Shown in pieces: positions 1 to 4,773 of a DNA stretch of 5,028 nt; the first letter of the stretch is position 1, and every line of letters begins with the position of its first letter. Location: contig CAJUOE010000217.1 of NCBI GenBank assembly GCA_910587895.1, forward strand, positions 1 through 5,028, written 5' to 3'. The notes beneath the pieces are model-generated. The model worked only from the letters and a program-made list of their open reading frames with translations, was not told the origin of the DNA and did not search any database. The position numbers were made by a program, and so were the translations under genes. This stretch comes from an uncultured Lachnospiraceae bacterium (GTDB lineage: Bacteria; Bacillota; Clostridia; Lachnospirales; Lachnospiraceae).

Positions 1-249
1 GAGGCGGGACTTGCCGTAGGCAATGTGGTTGGATCTAATATTTTTAACCTGCTGTTTATCCTGGGAATCTCTTCCGCCATCCACCCAATCGCGGTCAATG
101 TTGCGTCTGTCTATGATATGATGATCCTGATTGTCGCCAGCATACTCACCTGCGCATTTTCCATGAAGGGCAAATCTATCCGGCGCACGGAAGGAATTTT
201 TATGGTTTTGATCTACCTTGCGGATATGGTGTTTGCCGTTATGCGGTAA
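1..249 (+). CDS. Na+/Ca2+ exchanger-family membrane protein, C-terminal fragment
   Basis: The frame is open from the first base and ends at TAA (247-249), giving the last 82 residues of a protein whose start lies outside the window. The fragment opens with EAGLAVGNVVGSNIFNLL, which matches the second alpha-repeat signature (GxxxGSNxxN) of the CaCA cation/Ca2+ antiporter superfamily (YrbG-like). In that family this motif lines the ion-binding site in the membrane. Three hydrophobic segments follow, around fragment residues 15-30, 40-55 and 63-80, with a short basic loop (KGKSIRR) between the last two, as expected for the C-terminal end of the family. The likely role is exchange of Ca2+ for Na+ or H+ across the cytoplasmic membrane. 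The gene converges on the MATE gene with only 39 bp between the stop codons, and I see no convincing terminator hairpin there. Family assignment is fairly secure; the exact ion is not determinable. Confidence 0.85.
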   Translation, partial: EAGLAVGNVVGSNIFNLLFILGISSAIHPIAVNVASVYDMMILIVASILTCAFSMKGKSIRRTEGIFMVLIYLADMVFAVMR

Positions 250-288
250 GTGTTTCCTGCATTATGGTGGAACGCCTGCAAATGCCTG

Positions 289-1626
289 CTAATAATGGTA
301 TTTTTTCTGTTTTGCAATTAGAAACCATGCGGTTACCACGGTTGCCATTACCTCCGCCACGACGACGGCGCTCCAGATGCCATCCAATCCCCAGATCAGG
401 GGCAGCGTCAGGACTGCCGCGCATTGGAATACCATCGTGCGCAAAAAGGCAATCAGTGCGGAGGTAAGCCCGTCACCCAGTGCGGTAAAAAATGACGAGC
501 CCAAAATAGGAAATCCGGATATTAAAAAGGAAAAAGAAAAAATGGTAAAAGCGTGTACCGTCATTTCCATAAGCTGCGCATCGTAACCGACAAAAATCAG
601 CGAAAGCGGATAGGAAAGCATCTGTCCGGCGGCAAGCATCAGAACGGAAAAGATGCTGATTAAAAGGATGCTCTTTTTGCGCAGGCTTTTCAGTTCCTCA
701 TGGTTTTGTGCGCCATAGTGGTAACTTATGATCGGGGCCGTACCGACAGAGTAGCCGATAAAGACGGCCTGGAATATCATATTTACATACATCAGCACGC
801 CGTATGCAGCGATGCCGTTTTCACCCACGTATTTCATGAGCTGCACGTTGAACAGCATGGATACGACAGACATGGAAATATTGTTCATCAGCTCGGAAGA
901 GCCGTTGGCACAGGACTTTGCCAGCGCCCATCGGTCGATTTCGCATTTCCCAAGCCGCAGCGGGCTGTCATTTTTTCGCCCGAAATAAAGAATGGGAACG
1001 ATGCCTCCGGTAAACTGGCTGAGAGCCGTTGCCGCTGCTGCGCCAGCCAGCCCCCAGTGCAATACGGCAACGAAAAGGGCGTCTAAAACCATGTTAATGA
1101 CGCCGGCAGCAACGGTAACGTAAAGTCCCAGCCGCGGCTTTTCTGCAACTGCAAACAGGCATTGGAATTCATACTGCAAGATGTAAAACGGCAGCGCAAG
1201 CAGGTTAATCCGTCCGTAAACGACGCAGTTTTCCAAAAGTTCTCCGTCTGCGCCCATAAATGAGGCTATCGGGCGCAGGAAGAGAATGCCGAATAATGCC
1301 AGGATGACGCCGCAGGCTCCCGCTGTGTAGACGATCAGAGAGAACAGCTCATTTGCCTTTTTCATGTCTTTAACACCCATGGTCTTTGCAATCAGCGCGC
1401 CGCCTCCGGTTCCGAACATGAACCCCGCGCCTCCCAGAATTATTAAAAGAGGCATGATAAAATTGACAGCGGCAAAGGGTGTTTTTCCCGTAAAATTCGA
1501 AACAAAGAATCCGTCTACCACACTGTAGACAGAGGTAAAAATCAGCATCAGTATGGATGGCAGGGTATAGCGCAAAAGGCGCCGATAGTTAAAGTGGTCT
1601 GACAATTGAATCATTTTCTTGGCCAT
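289..1626 (-). CDS. MATE-family multidrug efflux transporter
   Basis: This encodes 445 residues, the usual length for MATE transporters, with about twelve hydrophobic segments. MATE proteins expel drugs, dyes or metabolites across the cytoplasmic membrane using a Na+ or H+ gradient. The N-terminal half has the expected order: a short cytoplasmic head, a first helix carrying SVYSVVDGFFVSNFTG (about residues 32-47), then the Gly-rich segment GGAGFMFGTGGGALIAKTMG (about 65-84). The second MatE repeat, starting near residue 235, has the parallel segment with YVGENGIAAYGV and YSVGTAPIISYHYGAQN. The protein resembles the MepA/DinF-like bacterial branch. The ATG at 1624-1626 is preceded by AGGAGAA at good spacing. 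The gene lies 14 bp downstream of the marR gene on the same strand and has no promoter of its own that I can see, so it should be transcribed from the marR promoter and induced when the regulator binds its ligand. The substrate cannot be told from sequence. Confidence 0.93.
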   Translation of the reverse strand: MAKKMIQLSDHFNYRRLLRYTLPSILMLIFTSVYSVVDGFFVSNFTGKTPFAAVNFIMPLLIILGGAGFMFGTGGGALIAKTMGVKDMKKANELFSLIVYTAGACGVILALFGILFLRPIASFMGADGELLENCVVYGRINLLALPFYILQYEFQCLFAVAEKPRLGLYVTVAAGVINMVLDALFVAVLHWGLAGAAAATALSQFTGGIVPILYFGRKNDSPLRLGKCEIDRWALAKSCANGSSELMNNISMSVVSMLFNVQLMKYVGENGIAAYGVLMYVNMIFQAVFIGYSVGTAPIISYHYGAQNHEELKSLRKKSILLISIFSVLMLAAGQMLSYPLSLIFVGYDAQLMEMTVHAFTIFSFSFLISGFPILGSSFFTALGDGLTSALIAFLRTMVFQCAAVLTLPLIWGLDGIWSAVVVAEVMATVVTAWFLIAKQKKYHY

Positions 1627-1640
1627 AGTATTCTCCTGTT

Positions 1641-2078
1641 CTACAAATTTCTGGTTTTTTCCTTTAAGGCTAACAGATAGGTTTCTGTCAGCTCTAAATA
1701 TTTATCTGCATCTTCCTGCGACCAGGAAGCAAAGATTTCATTCTCCGCCTCAAGAACCCGTCCGGCAGTTTTTTCGGCTATGATTTTCCCTTTTTCCGTC
1801 AGACAGACGGTCTTATTCTTAGAGCCTGCCATTTCCAGATACAGTATGCCTTCCGTTTCCAGTTTACGGAGTGCGGAATTGATGGTCTGCTTGCTAAGAC
1901 CGGTATAATGGCGGACTTCCTGCAGCGGGCGTTTCCCACCATTTTCCAAAACTGCGTAAAGGATGGTGATGGCGCTGTCCGACATCCCCAGCTTTAAATA
2001 CATTTCGTGGTATGCCGCCATCGTCTCGCCAAATAAGTAGTTGTATCGCCTCAATTCCTGGGAAATATTCTTTTTCAT
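1641..2078 (-). CDS. MarR-family transcriptional regulator of the adjacent efflux gene
   Basis: This encodes a 145-residue protein, typical for MarR dimeric repressors. A winged helix-turn-helix occupies about residues 35-100: a putative recognition helix LSKQTINSALRKLE (61-74), then a wing with AGSKNKTVCLTEKG (84-97). N- and C-terminal helices would form the dimer interface. I chose the ATG at 2076-2078 because AGGAGGG lies about 7 nt upstream. The frame extends to an upstream ATG at 2144, but that codon lies inside the -35 element and would be outside the transcript. The gene heads a two-gene unit with the MATE transporter, and its promoter carries two related dyads. The protein therefore most likely represses its own operon and releases DNA when a toxic ligand binds. 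Family assignment is confident; self-regulation is inferred from layout and dyads. Confidence 0.92.
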   Translation of the reverse strand: MKKNISQELRRYNYLFGETMAAYHEMYLKLGMSDSAITILYAVLENGGKRPLQEVRHYTGLSKQTINSALRKLETEGILYLEMAGSKNKTVCLTEKGKIIAEKTAGRVLEAENEIFASWSQEDADKYLELTETYLLALKEKTRNL

Positions 2079-2094
2079 TGCAAACCCTCCTGAT

Positions 2095-2110
2095 GGTATG
2101 ATTTCGTACC
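2095..2110. promoter_or_regulatory. Operator dyad O2 at the transcription start
   Basis: GGTATGATTTCGTACC is an imperfect dyad (one mismatched pair) with the same core, GTAYGA-2 bp-TCGTAC, as the spacer dyad. The two centres are 26 bp apart. It sits just downstream of the -10 box, over the expected start site and early leader, 16 bp upstream of the marR start codon. The shared core suggests that the same protein binds both sites. Confidence 0.68.
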
Positions 2111-2115
2111 ATTGA

Positions 2116-2144
2116 ATTATAGTACGAAATCGTACAAATGTCAA
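2116..2144 (-). promoter_or_regulatory. Sigma-A-type promoter of the marR-MATE operon
   Basis: Read on the minus strand, TTGACA (2144-2139) and TATAAT (2121-2116) are separated by exactly 17 bp, so both hexamers and the spacer match the consensus fully. Transcription should start near 2109-2112, leaving a leader of about 31-34 nt with the marR ribosome binding site. Such a strong promoter implies that the operon is held down by a repressor. Confidence 0.9.
2122..2135. promoter_or_regulatory. Operator dyad O1 in the -35/-10 spacer
   Basis: GTACGAAATCGTAC has perfect 6-bp arms (GTACGA/TCGTAC) around a 2-bp centre. It occupies 14 of the 17 spacer bases and directly abuts the -10 hexamer. A dimeric repressor bound here would block RNA polymerase. 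The size and symmetry suit a MarR-family dimer. Binding is inferred. Confidence 0.75.
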
Positions 2145-2199
2145 ATGTTTTTTTAATTTGCAAATTTATGAAAAGAATTATAATATAGTTTATCTGAAC

Positions 2200-2226
2200 T
2201 GAAACTTTTTCCGTGTCTGCCACGTC
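2200..2226 (+). promoter_or_regulatory. ECF-sigma promoter, probable SigV autoregulatory promoter
   Basis: TGAAAC (2200-2205) and CGTC (2223-2226, followed by TA) are separated by 17 bp. This is the classic ECF form: an AAC-containing -35 and a CGTC -10, as known for SigV-type factors. Transcription would start near 2232, about 27 nt before the sigma gene, so the factor probably drives its own operon. A TATAAT at 2179-2184 with a poor -35 (around 2157-2163) could provide basal housekeeping transcription, but it is weak. Confidence 0.72.
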
Positions 2227-2258
2227 TAACATATAGAAAGCAGAAAGGAGAACATAAT

Positions 2259-2753
2259 ATGAATTCACCAAAGAAACAACAACTGGTGGAGCAGGAATTG
2301 CTATCATCCTACGAGTCTTTGTACCGGCTGGCATTTACCTATGTGAAAAATGAGCCGGACGCTATGGACGTCGTGCAGGAGAGTGCGTACAAAGCAATGA
2401 AAAATGCAGGCTCATTAAAGCGCGGGGATTTCGTCAGAACCTGGCTGTGCCGGATTGTCATTAACACTTCGCTGGAGCTGTTGAAACAGAAACAACGCGA
2501 ATTTTCCCGGGAAACCATAGCGGATGATGGGAGGGAGGACAGGTACTGTGATTTTGATACCATCGACGCCCTGGAAATATTAAATGAAAAAGAACGCGCC
2601 GCCATTGTCCTGCGCTATTTTGAGGACAGAAAACTCCAGGAGGTTGCAGATGCCCTGGAAGAAAATCTAAGCACCACCAAGAGCATACTATACCGCAGCC
2701 TGAAAAAACTGAAAGTAAAATTGACGGAAGGAGAAGTTTGTTATGAATCATAA
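2259..2753 (+). CDS. sigV: ECF-type RNA polymerase sigma factor, SigV-like
   Basis: This encodes a 164-residue protein with the two-domain ECF layout and no regions 1 or 3. Region 2 spans about residues 19-82: LYRLAFTYVKNEPDAMDVVQES is the core-binding helix region, followed by the -10-recognition part with TWLCRIVINTSLELL. Region 4 spans about 105-155 and has the helix-turn-helix LQEVADALEENLSTTKSIL, which would read the -35 element. The N-terminal region closely resembles Bacillus SigV (YRLAFxYVKNxxDAxDxVQES) as I remember it. The start ATG has AAAGGAG about 8 nt upstream. The gene overlaps the anti-sigma gene by 11 nt, indicating translational coupling and balanced production. Known SigV factors are released when lysozyme attacks the wall and turn on peptidoglycan modification genes; the same role here is inferred. 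None of those target genes is in the window. Confidence 0.9.
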   Translation: MNSPKKQQLVEQELLSSYESLYRLAFTYVKNEPDAMDVVQESAYKAMKNAGSLKRGDFVRTWLCRIVINTSLELLKQKQREFSRETIADDGREDRYCDFDTIDALEILNEKERAAIVLRYFEDRKLQEVADALEENLSTTKSILYRSLKKLKVKLTEGEVCYES

Positions 2754-3678
2754 TTTAGAGCAGATCAAACAGGATTACCAGAATATAAAAGTTCCCGATT
2801 CCTTAAAACAGAAAATGGAGGATTCCATCAAACAGGCAAAGAGCGATATGGAGAGAGAAAAGATCCCTGCAAGGCCTGGCAGGAGAAGAAACGCCCTGTT
2901 TCAGTCGTGGGTTGCCAGAGGATGCGCTGGTGTTGCCGTCGCCGCGCTGCTGCTTACGATTCTTGTCAATGCCAGTGCCCCAATTGCTTATGCCATGGAG
3001 CAGATTCCGGTGTTGGGAGCAGTTGTGAAAGTTGTAAATTTCCGCGAATACAAACAACAGAACGGACAGATGGAGGCGAATATCAAAGTTCCGCAGGTCA
3101 GAGTCGGGGATGAAAATGGAGAAGTAATGGAACATGCATCCCGGGCTTTGAATGGCAGAATTCAGGACTATACAGATGAATTAATTGCCGCTTATGAGGC
3201 AGACGTAAAAGCGTCTGGCGGCGAGGGTACGCAGGCGGTAGATCTGGATTATGAAGTGGTTACAGATAATGAGAGGCTGTTTTCCCTGCAGTTTCACCAG
3301 ACGGTGACGATGGCTGGAGCCAGCCAGTCTGAAAAAATATACCACATAGACAAACAGACCGGGAACATGGTTACACTGAAGGATTTGTTTGAGGAAGGCA
3401 CAGATTACCAGGCTTTGATATCAGAAAATATCAAACAGCAAATGAAGGAGCAGATGGAGCAGGATGATTCCAAATCCTATTATCTTGAGATGGATACGGA
3501 GGAGTGGAATTTCCAGGAAATAGCGCAAGACGTAGATTTCTATGTAAATGATTCTGGCAGGCTTGTAATTGTGTTTGATGAGTATGAGGTTGCCCCCGGG
3601 TATATGGGAGTGGTGTCCTTTGAGATTCCGACAGAGGTGGTGGAGCCTGTTGTGAAGGAGGGGTATCTGGGGGATTAG
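2743..3678 (+). CDS. rsiV: RsiV-like membrane anti-sigma factor and probable lysozyme sensor
   Basis: This encodes 311 residues. A cytoplasmic N-terminus (about 1-55, ending in the basic run PGRRR) would bind the sigma factor. It is followed by one membrane helix (about 57-78), then an extracytoplasmic region with a DUF4163-like part (about 115-195) and a DUF3298 domain (about 205-300). Strong RsiV hallmarks, from memory of the Bacillus protein, are LDYEVVTDNERLFSL, HIDKQTGNMVTLKDLF, ENIKQQMKEQM and FDEYEVAPGYMGV. Just after the helix, PIAYA followed by MEQIPV matches the place where RsiV is cut by signal peptidase, here after Ala84. In the known system lysozyme binds the outer domain, signal peptidase cuts, RasP then cuts within the membrane, and SigV is freed. 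The start ATG at 2743 lies inside the end of sigV and has AAGGAG 9 nt upstream. A terminator follows 42 bp after the stop. Confidence 0.92.
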   Translation: MNHNLEQIKQDYQNIKVPDSLKQKMEDSIKQAKSDMEREKIPARPGRRRNALFQSWVARGCAGVAVAALLLTILVNASAPIAYAMEQIPVLGAVVKVVNFREYKQQNGQMEANIKVPQVRVGDENGEVMEHASRALNGRIQDYTDELIAAYEADVKASGGEGTQAVDLDYEVVTDNERLFSLQFHQTVTMAGASQSEKIYHIDKQTGNMVTLKDLFEEGTDYQALISENIKQQMKEQMEQDDSKSYYLEMDTEEWNFQEIAQDVDFYVNDSGRLVIVFDEYEVAPGYMGVVSFEIPTEVVEPVVKEGYLGD

Positions 3679-3719
3679 TGGGAATACGTAAGAATTCACA
3701 ATCATGTAACAGGTGGATT

Positions 3720-3750
3720 AAGGCATATGCGGCAGTGCATATGCCTTTTT
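3720..3750 (+). terminator. Intrinsic terminator of the sigV-rsiV operon
   Basis: AAGGCATATGC (3720-3730) pairs perfectly with GCATATGCCTT (3737-3747) around a 6-nt loop (GGCAGT), and a T-run extends to 3750. The hairpin lies 42 bp after the rsiV stop. The reverse strand lacks a T-run, so it acts on the + strand only. Confidence 0.9.
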
Positions 3751-3948
3751 GCAAAATCTGCTTGTGAACAGTAAGTATTTCCAGGTGGTTCTGAATAGTT
3801 GCAAATTGCTTTAAATTGTTGAGAAAATTAGTGATTCGGGGATGGATTTGTGGTAGTATAATTCATATATGGAAAATGAAACTGTGAGTGTAATGGAGTA
3901 TAATGTATCGTTTATAAAAACACTGGATTTGGGCAGCTATGAAATAAT

Positions 3949-3977
3949 TTGATATATCTTCAAAATAGTGTTAGAAT
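3949..3977 (+). promoter_or_regulatory. Candidate sigma-A promoter of a small RNA
   Basis: TTGATA (3949-3954) and TAGAAT (3972-3977) are separated by exactly 17 bp; each hexamer differs from consensus at one position. The expected start is near 3983-3985. No coding region begins close behind it. The next structured element is a terminator hairpin about 45 bp downstream, so the simplest product is a short untranslated RNA. Read-through could also supply mntA. Confidence 0.55.
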
Positions 3978-3978
3978 A

Positions 3979-4026
3979 CCAATATAAAGGATAGTGCCGA
4001 TAGACGGCTAGTCCACATTATATTGG
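3979..4026. repeat. 9-bp inverted repeat enclosing a small hairpin
   Basis: CCAATATAA (3979-3987) and TTATATTGG (4018-4026) are perfect inverted copies 30 bp apart. Between them GCCG-ATAGA-CGGC forms a short hairpin, flanked by GGA...TCC and UA...UA pairs, so the interval can fold as one irregular stem-loop. If transcription starts near 3984, the left arm would be only partly in the RNA, so the repeat may instead act as DNA or belong to a longer transcript. The final GG is also the first pair of the terminator stem, so the two folds compete slightly. Confidence 0.6.
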
Positions 4027-4069
4027 AAAAAATAACCGCTATGTTTGCAGACAGGGGCGGTTATTTTCC
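3984..4069 (+). ncRNA. Candidate small structured RNA, possibly an orphan type I antitoxin RNA
   Basis: The predicted transcript runs about 86 nt from the TTGATA-17-TAGAAT promoter to the hairpin terminator, and no open frame with a ribosome binding site lies in it. It would contain the inner GCCG/CGGC hairpin and end in the long terminator stem. From memory, a similar arrangement (short RNA plus a shared two-way AATAACCGC-type hairpin) accompanies small holin-like type I toxins in Firmicutes, where it is the antisense antitoxin. Here no toxin frame is present on the opposite strand to the right, where mntA now lies. That identification is weak and is offered as one possibility. Other options are an independent regulatory RNA or a leader controlling mntA by attenuation. 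Transcription itself is not shown. Confidence 0.38.
4025..4069. terminator. Bidirectional intrinsic terminator hairpin
   Basis: The left arm (4025-4039, GGAAAAAATAACCGC) pairs with the right arm (4057-4069, GCGGTTATTTTCC) over 13 bp, with two extra A residues bulged on the left. The 17-nt loop holds a smaller near-palindrome, TGTTTGCAGACA. On the + strand the T-rich end is TTATTTT. On the - strand it is TTATTTTTT, so the hairpin can stop transcription both ways. No minus-strand gene now ends here, which is why a lost partner on that strand is worth considering. Confidence 0.75.
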
Positions 4070-4075
4070 TATAGT

Positions 4076-4107
4076 AAGGTGAGGAGAAAAGAAGTTCAAT
4101 GGCATAG
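4076..4107 (+). promoter_or_regulatory. Shine-Dalgarno-like run with a two-codon mini-ORF ahead of mntA
   Basis: AAGGTGAGGAG (4076-4086) is a strong ribosome-binding sequence, yet the first ATG it serves (4099-4101) opens only Met-Ala-stop (ATGGCATAG, 4099-4107). This is in frame with mntA, so the stop also shows that mntA cannot extend upstream. mntA has its own weaker AAAGGA at about 4108-4113. The mini-ORF could moderate mntA translation, or the run could be a ribosome standby site or a leftover from a lost gene. Confidence 0.35.
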
Positions 4108-4122
4108 AAAGGAAATGACAAG

Positions 4123-4425
4123 ATGAATGATAATGTGTTTACACTAAAAGACATTGTGAGCATGGTAAAACCTATTGCTCAAAAATATGGAGTAAAAGAA
4201 ATATATTTGTTTGGATCTTATGCCAGAGGAGAGGCTGATGGAGACAGCGATTTGGATTTTTTGGTATTTGGTGGAGAAAATTTCAAACTTACAATGATTT
4301 TTGCCCTTGCGGAAGAATTGCGTGAGGTATTGAAAAAAGATGTAGACGTCTTTGAAATTAACGAGATCAATAAAGATAGTAATTTTTATAGTACGATTAT
4401 GAGAGAGAGGTTGTTTGTGGCATGA
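4123..4425 (+). CDS. mntA: MNT-domain nucleotidyltransferase antitoxin (MntA-like)
   Basis: This encodes a 100-residue protein, typical for minimal nucleotidyltransferases. The active-site signature GSYARGEADGDSDLDFLV (residues 31-48) contains GSxxRG and the SDxD metal-binding aspartates. The third carboxylate is in KDVDVFEI near residue 72. Related MntA proteins transfer AMP from ATP onto a tyrosine of the HEPN toxin HepT and so silence it (type VII toxin-antitoxin). All residues I know to be needed appear present, so the enzyme looks functional. The ATG at 4123 is preceded by AAAGGA about 9 nt upstream, and an in-frame stop at 4105-4107 rules out a longer form. The stop overlaps the hepT start as ATGA, the usual coupled layout. 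The partner is broken, so the antitoxin now appears orphaned. It may act on HepT copies elsewhere, or simply persist. Confidence 0.88.
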   Translation: MNDNVFTLKDIVSMVKPIAQKYGVKEIYLFGSYARGEADGDSDLDFLVFGGENFKLTMIFALAEELREVLKKDVDVFEINEINKDSNFYSTIMRERLFVA

Positions 4426-4618
4426 AGTATTCGGATCAGCAGCGTATTCAGAAGATATATAAATTAAGGAAACAAACAATGAAATTCAGTGGGCGATGAT
4501 AGCGGGACTCAGGCATCGTTTGATTCATGATTATGAAGGTACAAATTGGAATATTATTGCTGATGTTGTCTTTGAAGAATTACCAGATTTAATAAAGCAA
4601 TTAGAGGAATTGATATAG
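4422..4618 (+). pseudogene. hepT: HEPN toxin (HepT-like, DUF86) remnant with internal deletion and frameshift
   Basis: The remnant begins at ATG 4422 inside the mntA stop (ATGA overlap). It starts MKYSDQQRIQKIY, a typical N-terminus of this family, but the frame ends at TGA 4497-4499 after 25 codons. The C-terminal part lies in another frame (open 4463-4618, stop TAG). It reads from ETNNEIQW through AGLRHRLIHDYEGTNW to KQLEELI. Its RHRLIHDY (4511-4534) is the RX4HXY motif, with the Arg and His of the HEPN RNase site and the Tyr that MntA modifies in characterised pairs. Intact relatives are about 110 residues; roughly 40-50 codons from the middle are missing. The deletion lies near 4460, and its length is not a multiple of three. 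The first fragment's TGA overlaps an ATG (4496-4498) of the second, so a 40-residue piece could in principle be made by reinitiation. I regard it as a dead toxin gene. Confidence 0.87.
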
Positions 4619-4700
4619 ATAAAATGTGTATTAAATAGTTTCATCAGTTTGTTGAATTTTAAGTTTCCCCATTTTTAGAATACAAAATGAGAAATCCCCC

Positions 4701-4729
4701 TTGAAGTATTTCTGTTTCTATGATATATT
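4701..4729 (+). promoter_or_regulatory. Extended -10 promoter for the His-rich exported protein
   Basis: TTGAAG (4701-4706) and TATATT (4724-4729) are 17 bp apart, and TG at 4721-4722 gives the extended -10 form TGnTATATT. The expected start is near 4736, giving a leader of about 38 nt that contains the GGAGG ribosome binding site (4758-4762). Confidence 0.6.
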
Positions 4730-4773
4730 TAGGATAACAAGTGAAAATGCACAGAATGGAGGAAATGAATCAA

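Larger units (their letters stand above)
3679..4122. other. Intergenic stretch between rsiV and mntA
   Basis: This 444-bp stretch has no credible protein gene. It holds the rsiV terminator near its left end and a promoter-dyad-hairpin cluster at 3949-4069, both listed separately, plus a strong Shine-Dalgarno-like run before mntA. The middle part (3751-3948) is AT-rich. It contains an isolated TATAAT at 3857-3862 without a matching -35, and a 27-codon frame (3869-3952) with no ribosome binding site, which I do not call a gene. Base composition looks clearly more AT-rich than the sigV-rsiV operon, which may mark acquired or decaying DNA. Confidence 0.7.

Noticed and set aside
250..288. Terminator between the converging exchanger and MATE genes
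   Set aside because: The only pairing is a 6-bp AT-rich match (CATTAT/ATAATG) with a long loop and no T-run, which is too weak to call.
700..1086. Open frame on the + strand inside the MATE gene
   Set aside because: It lies wholly opposite a confident membrane transporter gene, has no recognisable domain, and is explained by codon structure of the real gene.
2079..2144. Longer 167-residue version of the MarR protein
   Set aside because: The upstream ATG lies within the -35 hexamer and has no ribosome binding site; the ATG at 2076-2078 has AGGAGGG at good spacing.
1894..2334. Minus-strand open frame spanning marR, its promoter and the start of sigV
   Set aside because: It runs across a consensus promoter, two operators and two real genes in other frames, and its product has no recognisable features.
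3431..3754. Minus-strand open frame over the end of rsiV
   Set aside because: It crosses the rsiV terminator and lies opposite a conserved DUF3298 coding region; its Pro/Thr/His-rich product looks like antisense noise.
3869..3952. 27-codon frame starting MENETVSV in the intergenic stretch
   Set aside because: It has no ribosome binding site, no recognisable motif or hydrophobic segment of a small toxin, and its stop overlaps the -35 of the candidate small-RNA promoter.
3979..4069. Riboswitch interpretation of the dyad plus terminator
   Set aside because: The overlap between the two stems is only two bases, I recognise no known ligand-binding core, and no biosynthetic or transport gene follows; a small RNA is the simpler reading.
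4144..4479. Minus-strand open frame opposite mntA
   Set aside because: It lies opposite a well-supported nucleotidyltransferase gene and has no motif of its own.
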